A DNA stretch of 64,000 nt from Hoplostethus atlanticus. Lineage: Eukaryota > Chordata > Actinopteri > Trachichthyiformes > Trachichthyidae. Shown piece by piece: positions 56,660 through 64,000 of the stretch. The DNA lies in assembly GCA_034670405.1 (NCBI GenBank), contig JAXDDX010000055.1, forward strand, positions 1,309,501 through 1,373,500, written 5' to 3'. A program made the position numbers and the translations under genes. The notes under the pieces are model-generated. The model ran no database searches and was not told where the DNA came from. It saw nothing but the letters and a program-made list of their open reading frames with translations. How positions within the stretch are numbered: position 1 is the stretch's first letter; each line of letters starts with the position of its first letter.

Positions 56660-59140
56660 TCTATAAATCCCAGATAGTAGGCTTGTGTGTGTGGCCAGCC
56701 TGTTGGGAGATGCCACATCATTCATCATCTGATTAAAGGGGCTTATTGGAAGGAAGAGAAATGGGTGGTTGGACACGGTTTCTCAACAACCCTCATCATT
56801 GGATAAAAATGCCCAAATGGGTGGGACGTCTTCAGCGCGGACCAGCGTTCATTGGTTGGGCTGCAATCATTTGGCGACGAGCGGAGCCGAGCTGAGGGAT
56901 TGTACACGGTCAGGTGCAGCAGTCAGTCAAAGCCCCAGATCCGACTCAGCCAGTTGGCAAGCCGCCGGGGAAACTCTCACCTAAAGCCACAAGAGATACC
57001 TGCAATTTGTCACCCCTATAAAATAACATTCATCCAAATTGTCATTTCGAAGCAGAGGACTTTGTGCTCCTACAGGGAACGATGTTTAGCGGCGTATCAG
57101 AATCAGGTTTATTTCCAAGTATGTTTTCGCATACAAGGAATTTGACTTGGTGTTTTGGTGCATTACAATGAACAAAAACAAGAATAAAAGCAAGTATTGT
57201 AAAAAGCAAAGGTCAAAAATACAATATAAAATAAAAAAATTCACACTAAATATATGAAAAGATATTAGAAGAAATGTATCAATGTTTCTTGCAAAGCATT
57301 TTCTTATCACGAACGCCCCCCACCCCCATGTTTTTACCCCAGTTGGCAGAGACAGGGTGAGGTTTTAAGGAAGACGTGTAATCTATCCTGGCTGCATTGC
57401 TTTCATACTAGTCGGTGTAAAGAGGGGGAGGGAAGGCCCAGAGGGCTGTGCATCAATTCTTTGTTTGACGGCGGCTGGCTTGGCCGATCGCCAAGGCCTG
57501 ATTTCTCACGGCGTGCATGCCACTGCACACCTCCAGCTTAGGAGACAGAAGAAGAGATGGAAAGATTGAGGGATGAATTAAAGCCTTGCTATTACACTTT
57601 CTCCTTTGTTCCATTTACAAGCGCTGTTGATCTTTTTGATAGTTGTGACTGTGAAGCTGTGCCCGGTGTAAATTGACATCTTACACTGGATGAAATGATT
57701 ATCTGTAAACAAGTCCCATTGAAAGTATTGTTTGTATATATATATATGTATTGTAAGTGAGATTAGAGTTTTGGAAAATACTTTATCATAGTGATGGTGA
57801 TTGGAACTGGGAGGATTTCTCAGTCTCCCAGAATGTATCCCTTCACAATAAAATCACACAATTGAAAGTGTGCAATTGAAAGTGAGGGAGAGCACGGTCC
57901 ACACGTGTTGTCACTCATCTCCTATAAGCGATACCTCACACACCCATCACATCCCATCACGATGCACAGATGCAGCTAGTAAGACTAGTCAATTGCGAAA
58001 CGTTAAATATGACATCACTCAATCAATGGATACTTTCCTAAGGCCACGTATTACTCCCGGCTCATATTTCTAGAGTTACGTTGCGTATGGTTTCAGATGT
58101 CCTCTGCACAGGTACTGTATAGACTGCACACTGTATATTTATGAACTATTTGAATGACAAGTTCTTGGCAGGGTGTACCAAAAGCACAACCGATCCGTTT
58201 TGAGGAGGAAAAACATTCAATTCGATGCTTGATAATCCGAAAATAATGATAGCTTGAAAGTATTACTATTTTGCAAATAGACAAGATGTCAAATTGTATG
58301 CATGTATTCTTTTTATGTGCAGAATGTGTATGTTCCCTTTTTATACTTGTGTGAGCGTGTGTGTATGTATATGTCTGTGAGCATTTAGGTGTAACTCCTT
58401 TGCAGGCCGCATTCCTGCAGGATTTCCACCTCGGTCTCGGCAGAAGTGACGCATCTCAGCGTTTGCACAGCTAATCGTCAGATTTACAGTCATCCGTCTA
58501 TTTCACACATCACAAATGCTTAGCTGTCTACTGCATTCCGCCAAGAGGCCAGCTTTTCATTGTGTACAGTCATATATATGACTACAATGGACACCGCTTA
58601 ATACTAGGCACACAACTGTGTCATGCTCCTGTTAGTTACACACACATACAAAAACACACATGAGGACTAGTCAAGGCAAACAGAGCTAGACTGTGGGCAG
58701 TGCTGACAATATGGTCATTGTTTTGGCCATGTCCAGACTTTACCGGTTGCCAGTGGCGACATCTCAACATTTTTCATGTGCTCCTTCTGTCTGTAGTTAT
58801 TACCTCATTGCTGAACATTGTGGCATTTTCACCAGCGAGTTGCTAACTCACCCAGAGGCGATTATTAAATACAAGAAAGCCAAGTTGATATACTCGTGTC
58901 CTTGTGGAGAACACATATTAACAGGCCTAAGACTCAGCTTAGCTCCTATGGTGCAATAACTAATACCTAACGAGCTTTCTCAAATTTGCGTTAGACGTTT
59001 GACGTAAAATATATAATGTACAGTTCCAAAACAAAAAAACCCCTGCAAAGATGGAGGATGAATAAAGAGCCTGGAAGTTTACTTGTCAGCCAAGAATGTA
59101 TCAGATGGTGACCTACGGGAAAGAATTAATTGCAAAATCT
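56660..59140. other. Non-coding stretch
   Basis: No gene supported. It contains the repeat fragment at 57,096-57,240, a short TA run near 57,737-57,747, and CA-poor AT-rich DNA. Confidence 0.4.
57096..57240 (+). repeat. Interspersed-repeat fragment (AATCAGGTTTATT type)
   Basis: CAGAATCAGGTTTATTTCCA, AGTATGTTTTCGCATACAAG and GAATTTGACTTGGTGTTTTG are in the order of a very common teleost interspersed repeat. A related short piece lies at 33,575-33,640. No end structure or coding sequence. Confidence 0.6.
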
Positions 59141-59149
59141 AGAAGTGGG

Positions 59150-59943
59150 CAGAGGTGGGCATTGCCCACCCAAATTTTAGCTCTGCCCACCTAATGGTTG
59201 GTTGTGTTCTGCACGTTTTGAAACCAGCAATCACATTAATTCAGTTTACAAATCACACATCCTGTAGTGTCTTGGCCGTAACTGTGTGCTGTGGGAGCAT
59301 CAACAAATTCAAATTGTCCTGATTTCTGATTGGTTATGTTGACAGTATAAAACTTGAAAAGTTTGTTGTTTTTTACAGTGCGTTTGTCACAGCCTGTCAC
59401 ACTTGAGAGACTAGCTTGTAGAGAAAAACTTGAGAGTACACTTTATGGCCTTTATGGAGTATCATCATGTTTGTGGGCTCCACTACCCAAACAGTCTGAA
59501 ACCGCTGACACGCAAACCGTCTGGCATTCGCTAAGGAAATAAGCGGGTGATTGGTGATGATTGGTGAACAATTTTACATTCTATTCATCATCATCAACCA
59601 ACTTGGCGACCTTGTCACTACATTTAGTGACTTTATAAAAAAGCGACTAGGTTCCTCACATCAAGTCTCCGGTTCAAGCAGCACACCTTCCCCACCCACT
59701 TCGCACCAACACCGCGCAGTCAGCGGTACTGCTGCTGAATCTGACCCTAGTGGTTTAAGTAATAGTGCACCATCTCAAGTAATTCTGTGTAGCGGTTCTG
59801 CTTGCTCCAAGCTGGTATCGGTCACGGCTGTAGCTGGAATACTCTACAAAACTAGATGCATGTAGATTGCAGTACAACATACTGTCATATGAATAAAAAG
59901 CTTTGATTGCCCCCCCAAACAAAGCAGTCTAGAACCGGGCCTG
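59150..59943 (+). mobile_element. hAT-like transposon fragment with promoter-like 5' region
   Basis: The left part CAGAGGTGGGCATTGCCCAC and CTCTGCCCACC, and the right part TTGCCCCCCCAAAC...TCTAGAACCGGGCCTG, resemble ends of teleost hAT-type elements. Between them are an inverted CCAAT box (ATTGG, 59,329-59,333), a TATA box (TATAAAA, 59,345-59,351), and a frame reading FSDFIKKRLGSSHQVSGSSS, like the serine-rich start of some hAT transposases. No 8-bp target duplication is seen and the catalytic domain is absent. The assignment is from memory and uncertain. Confidence 0.4.
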
Positions 59944-59949
59944 TCATGC

Positions 59950-60060
59950 ATTACCCATGATGACACAACAGCAGCAGTTAGAGAAGCTAGCGACGAGAAG
60001 GTAGTGGGGTTGAAGAGAAACGTTCGAATGTGAATCCGAAATATCCCCCTCCCTTCCCTC
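59950..60060. other. Short unrecognised spacer
   Basis: Nothing identified between the hAT-like fragment and dispersed repeat 3. Confidence 0.4.
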
Positions 60061-60155
60061 AACAAATACCATCGACCTGCCGTTGAGCAAGGCACTTTAC
60101 CACCAACTGCTCCATTGGAGCCACTCAGTGGCTGCGATTGTACAGGGGACCTCCC
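60060..60155 (+). repeat. Dispersed repeat 3, copy 2
   Basis: GTTGAGCAAGGCACTTTACC, CCAACTGCTCCATTGGAG and CACTCAGTGGCTG match the 8570-8660 copy in order, with several substitutions. Confidence 0.65.
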
Positions 60156-60287
60156 ATTGTGTAATTATAGGCATGTGAAACAGGACGTTGTTGAAGTAAA
60201 GCATGTGTGCTCAGCAAACCTTCCCTTGACAAATAAAGGTTAAGAAAACATGTAGAAGTACACCAATAAATGTGCACACACATTTAC

Positions 60288-60323
60288 GAGCCTGTTTGCA
60301 CATGTAAATGTGCAAACAGGCTC
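60288..60323. repeat. Perfect 16-bp hairpin with 4-nt loop
   Basis: The left arm GAGCCTGTTTGCACAT (60,288-60,303), loop GTAA and right arm ATGTGCAAACAGGCTC (60,308-60,323) are perfectly complementary. A second inverted pair, CACATTTAC (60,279-60,287) and GTAAATGTG (60,304-60,312), overlaps it and could form an alternative stem. It is not part of a transposon end that I can see and is not a miRNA-like hairpin, because the stem is too short. Confidence 0.9.
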
Positions 60324-60659
60324 AAAGTTGAATCAGAAGACGTGATGAATCGAGACTTATCTTTAGACTTGACGGATTAAAATTATTTCAAATGGATTGT
60401 GATCTTGGTATGGGATATTGCACGTCTCACGTCTCACACAACAATGTCACATGCATGATATTCACATGGAGTCTGTGGTTGAGTGGGAGCCTCACTGGTT
60501 TTTCCACTGCGTAAGCGCCACTTGCGGTACACTGGAGCAGGTATGTCTGGTATGTTTCCATTGTTTTGTGCTCAGTTTAGTACAAGTGCACAAGAATTGC
60601 ATTGGTGAGGCACCTAAACTCGTGTGGTTGTGGTCAAACGGCAGGACTAAAGTATTCCA

Positions 60660-60784
60660 GGGGTTGGACTGATATATCGGGCCGATATTTTGAAAATCAG
60701 ATATTGGCCAGTCATGTTGTCCAACTCTAATATGATGGAGGTTCTCCCTCACCAGACTGAGGCGATATTTCTGTCTAACCCTAC
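60660..60784 (+). mobile_element. MITE family 1, copy G (internal deletion)
   Basis: The left end GGGGTTGGACTGATATATCG and GGGCCGATATTTTGAAAATC lead to GTTGTCCAACTCTAATATGA, and the right end reads TCTGTCTAACCCTA. Most of the family interior is missing, so it is a short deletion derivative of about 125 bp. Confidence 0.7.
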
Positions 60785-60789
60785 TTCTA

Positions 60790-61270
60790 ATGCTTCGCTT
60801 TGATCAGTATGCATGAAAAAAGATGCTGAATAACAGCACAAAACCATCTAACATCAGCTGCATCAAACCAAAAACATTGGCCATGTGCAAATTGGTACAT
60901 CATGGTACTCGTGCAGTGGAAAAACTCAGCAGCGTGCAGTGCTGGACGGTGATTGGCAGGGCCCTCTGTGGAGCAGACTGGTCGGCCGACTGGCTGACTG
61001 GATAGGGGTTTTCCTCCTCCACAGCTGGAAAAAAGGGAGCAGGGTGGGCGAGGAGAATGCAGAAGGTTGAGAGAGGTAGAAAGAGAGTGAATTAGAGAGA
61101 GAGAGAGAGAGAGAGAGGCAAGCAGAGCCCGGAGCCAGTGATTCGCTCTGCTGTTGCCCAGGGATTCCTTAATAAACACATCCACAAACTCTCTCTCGCT
61201 CCCCGACTTCTTCACTTTCCCCTTCCTCCGGGGGCCGGGGATCTAGCGGAGGGCTGAGCCAGCTAAACTC
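60790..61270. other. Non-coding stretch with (GA)n
   Basis: Contains a pure GA run at 61,094-61,117. Nothing else is recognised. Confidence 0.5.
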
Positions 61271-61409
61271 AGGTGGTGCACCTTGTACTTCATCAGCCGT
61301 TCTGGAACAACCTGCCCTGACGAGATCAGCCTAGCCAGCTCAGTGTCCTCCTTTAAAACATTAAAACAACAGACTTTTGTTTCAGGCTTGCTTTCACTTG
61401 GACTGTTCC

Positions 61410-61463
<54 letters not shown>

Positions 61464-61465
61464 AT
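61270..61465 (+). mobile_element. LINE ORF2 C-terminal relic with (ATCT)n tail
   Basis: HQPFWNNLP followed, after a 1-base frameshift, by DEISLASSVSSFKTLKQQTF is the conserved C-terminal stretch of L2/CR1/Rex-type LINE ORF2 proteins (WN-LP-xx-R/S-xx-SVxSFKxxLK). The sequence then passes into an (ATCT)n tail at 61,410-61,463, as expected for the 3' end of a non-LTR element that ends in a short tandem repeat. The rest of the element is absent. Confidence 0.6.
61410..61463. repeat. (ATCT)n microsatellite
   Basis: Thirteen or so uninterrupted ATCT units forming the tail of the LINE relic. Confidence 0.95.
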
Positions 61466-61469
61466 CCAT

Positions 61470-62681
61470 GGTCTTGACCTGAAAACACCCTGTCTGTCCC
61501 CCTCTACAGACACTGCAGCTGTCCAGGCTCCCTCTGGGGTCAAAGGGGACATCCTAATGCCCCCCCGCCCCCCCACCCACCCCAACGCACCCACCCTACT
61601 TGAGACTGGCACCTGCTGGTCCTGTCTTAGCCCGGCCTTCATAAAGACAACAGAGAATTCAATAAAGTGGGCTTAGGGCCACAAGACCCGATGGCCCCTC
61701 TGCTCACCCCACTGTCACTGTCTCGTCTCTTCCCGCTAACTCACCCCTGACTCCCCTCCACCCCCCCCCCCCCCACCCCCACCCCCCCCATTTGCCGACT
61801 TTTTTTTTTACAATCTTGAGCAAATCTTATCAAAGTTTGCCATTTCTATTCAAGTTTTTTCTATTTTGAGAATCCTAATTCCGGACGGAACCCCCGGCTC
61901 GTGACTAAATGAACAAAAAAAAACAATCCATTGGTCTAACCGTAGCCGATATAGCAGCAGCTAGTGAGGCTGCGCGGCCGCGGCCATGCTCTGACTTGTT
62001 AAGGAGTGGAAAGAGTTGTGGGGAAAATTGGCAAGCGGGCTCGTCTTCCTGTCTGTAAAGCGATACGAATCTATCTTTAGGGCTTGATTTCAAGACAAGA
62101 TTAGAAAAAACAAAAACAAATGTAAAACCATCAAAATTATACATCTGGCTGCCAATGTGGAAATTTAGCCAGCAGACTTTGACAGATCGATCTTCACAGC
62201 CAATATCGAGCAAATGGCAGCGTTTTGTACCAGCATATTTTACAAGGACAAATATGACCCACCCAGTATTGAGCCAGTGTTACCTTTCAATACCCATACA
62301 CACACACACACACACATACGTAGGGGTTAGGTGCTACACGCGCAACCTGCCACCCTTCGCCCAATGAACCTGTTTTTGCCACTTCCTCATATTTTAGCTT
62401 TATTTTTAGACGACTGTGCACTCAGCTGTCCAAAAGTATACCTAGAGGGCAGAAAGATCTAGACGGAAAAGCACAGGAACATTGGTCTGAAAATGCATGA
62501 GTCACTGCTCTGATCCTCTGCTTCATTAGAGCAAAGCCCTGCCACAAAGACCAATGAAGAAGAGATTTAGTCTGGGAGGTCTGCTTAAAAAAAAAAAAAA
62601 AAGGCCGTGTGTGTACGTGTGTGTGTGATGTAACTTTGCTGTCCTCTGTTCTCATTCACACACTTTCTCTAATGCCCCCCC

Positions 62682-62716
<35 letters not shown>

Positions 62717-63429
62717 CTGCCCCTGACTTATAATTAACTACAGTTGTTAATGGGTTCAAGAAGAATTTGGCTTGTAACCCGATCCTACTATTAGGGCTTA
62801 TTGACTTTGCATAAATGTTGGGGGCCGCTCTCCCCAGGGGCGCGGGGGTGAAAGAAGGGGCGTCTTTGAGGGGCTGCCAGGCTTGGCTGGACCCTCTGAG
62901 ATGATGGGAGGAGGGGTGGGGGGGTCTTAAACACACAGAGAGGAACCCCTTGCAAAAATCCTCCACTGCATCCTTTGGGGTCACACAGGACATGGGGTTA
63001 ACCTCTGGAAGGGGAGGTGAAACCCCACAGACCAGCGGTGCAGTTTAGGTTAAAGCTCACCATAATTGAATTCAGTAGAAATGATCCCAATTAGAAAAAT
63101 CTCTAAGAATGACTATTGTAGACAGAATCTTAACTTAGATAGGTGATCACTTTTCAGTTTTCTCAGCAGGGTGCATTTTAGTTTTTGCAGCATATGGTGC
63201 TGAAATGGTAGCACCTGTAGATCCCTGGTATTACCCTGAATAGAGACTCCAACAACCAGACATTTGGTAAACATGAAGAAAACACAGTTGGTGCATAAGG
63301 CCTCAACGCTGAGACTGGTTGGTGCACATTCATTCAGATGAACAACAAATAGAATATGTTTTTAACAATCTTCTTATTGGGGTTTTCCATACATACAACA
63401 TACATATATTACAGACAAATAACTAAACA
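61470..63429. other. Non-coding stretch
   Basis: C-rich tract at 61,556-61,585, C-runs near 61,761-61,775, an A-run at 62,586-62,601, and CA runs at 62,297-62,316 and 62,682-62,714. No gene or RNA is supported. Confidence 0.45.
62682..62714. repeat. (CA)n microsatellite
   Basis: Pure CA run. Confidence 0.95.
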
Positions 63430-63472
63430 AATAAAATAAAATAAAATAAAATAAAATAAAATAAAATAAAAT
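63430..63472. repeat. (AAAAT)n microsatellite
   Basis: Eight or so ATAAA units, the same pentanucleotide as at 43.8-43.95 kb. Confidence 0.95.
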
Positions 63473-63639
63473 ACAATTACATGTAAACTGAAAGGAGGAA
63501 GAAACAATGTAATACGATAATGACATAATAAGTTTTAAAGTTAATTTATGATATTTTCATGACAGGCGCTGTCAACACGCCACATAAAATATCAATATTA
63601 ACTAACTCATGTAATCTAGGATTGAGTTTTAAAATTGCA

Positions 63640-63754
63640 TTTGTCTTAAAACAAGTGAAAATCATTCACTTACGATCACTTACAAATTACGATTTTAAGA
63701 CTGAATTTGAGACTAAATGGCTTCTTACTAAGATGGGCATTTTTTTGCAGTGCA
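63640..63754 (+). mobile_element. CACTG-type MITE, copy 2 (right end only)
   Basis: TCTTAAAACAAGTGAAAATC matches the interior of the 26.4-kb copy, and TTTTTTTGCAGTG at the right matches its terminus. The left end is not present. Confidence 0.4.
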
Positions 63755-63759
63755 CGTGC

Positions 63760-64000
63760 ACAAATACACACTGTCTTTGTCGGGTGCAATCCCGTTCCTG
63801 TACACAGATGAAGGACCAACAGACGCCGTTGGTGGTGGTTCTTCACTCCAGGAAACCAGCTTGTTTTAGTTGTCTCTTTTATTGGATGTGGCGAGTTACG
63901 ACAAGTGCCGGCGTTTCCCTCTTCGCTCCTCTCCCCTCCTGCTGAGCGGGGAGGTGGTTCAGCGACACAAAGAGAAACATGCTGTAAAATAGGAAACACG
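63760..64000. other. Non-coding to window end
   Basis: No feature recognised; the sequence is cut by the window edge. Confidence 0.4.

Noticed and set aside
1-64000. CRISPR-like or operon-like organisation
   Set aside because: Regular repeats here are simple dinucleotide to pentanucleotide arrays or transposons; no spaced direct repeats and no prokaryotic gene density.

Overview
This is nuclear DNA from a ray-finned fish, most likely a percomorph teleost. That call is an inference from three things: very dense short tandem repeats ((CA)n, (GA)n, poly-C, (ATCT)n, (AAAAT)n), teleost-style Tc1, CACTA and TTAA-type DNA transposons with L2-like LINE relics, and scattered CpG-rich patches in otherwise non-coding DNA. 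There are no bacterial-type operons, no rRNA or tRNA gene I can defend, no CRISPR array and no complete protein-coding host gene. Nearly all long open frames run through microsatellites or GC-rich low-complexity DNA.

Layout. 1-9 kb: repeats, two small exon-like segments with splice consensus (2005-2094 and 2555-2608), a deleted Tc1 element (3774-4331), the first copies of a recurrent MITE family, and long TG and ATT/TTG tracts. 9-18 kb: CpG-rich patches, a G-quadruplex candidate and quiet DNA. 18.8-19.7 kb: a minus-strand non-LTR retrotransposon relic with recognisable reverse transcriptase motifs. 20-26 kb: MITE copies, purine tracts and a promoter-like CpG patch at 22.5-22.7 kb. 26-34 kb: a CACTG-type MITE, two related TTAA MITEs, and a MITE carrying a nested SINE-like insertion. 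34-44 kb: mostly featureless GC-rich and microsatellite DNA. 44.7-48.5 kb: the richest locus, a 3.8-kb CACTA/EnSpm-like transposon with TA target-site duplication, CACTG termini and a decayed multi-exon transposase gene, flanked by exon-like sequence. 48.6-64 kb: microsatellite clusters, an orphan exon-like ORF at 56.4 kb, a hAT-like fragment (59.15-59.94 kb), a perfect 16-bp hairpin at 60.3 kb and a LINE 3' relic at 61.3 kb.

No pathway or set of cooperating genes can be drawn from this window. The best-supported biology is mobile-element biology: at least six transposon or retrotransposon families, nested insertions, internal-deletion derivatives, and transposon ends that look like splice acceptors or carry transcription-factor-like motifs. 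Anything said about host exons, CTCF or ZNF143 sites and enhancers is inference at low confidence.
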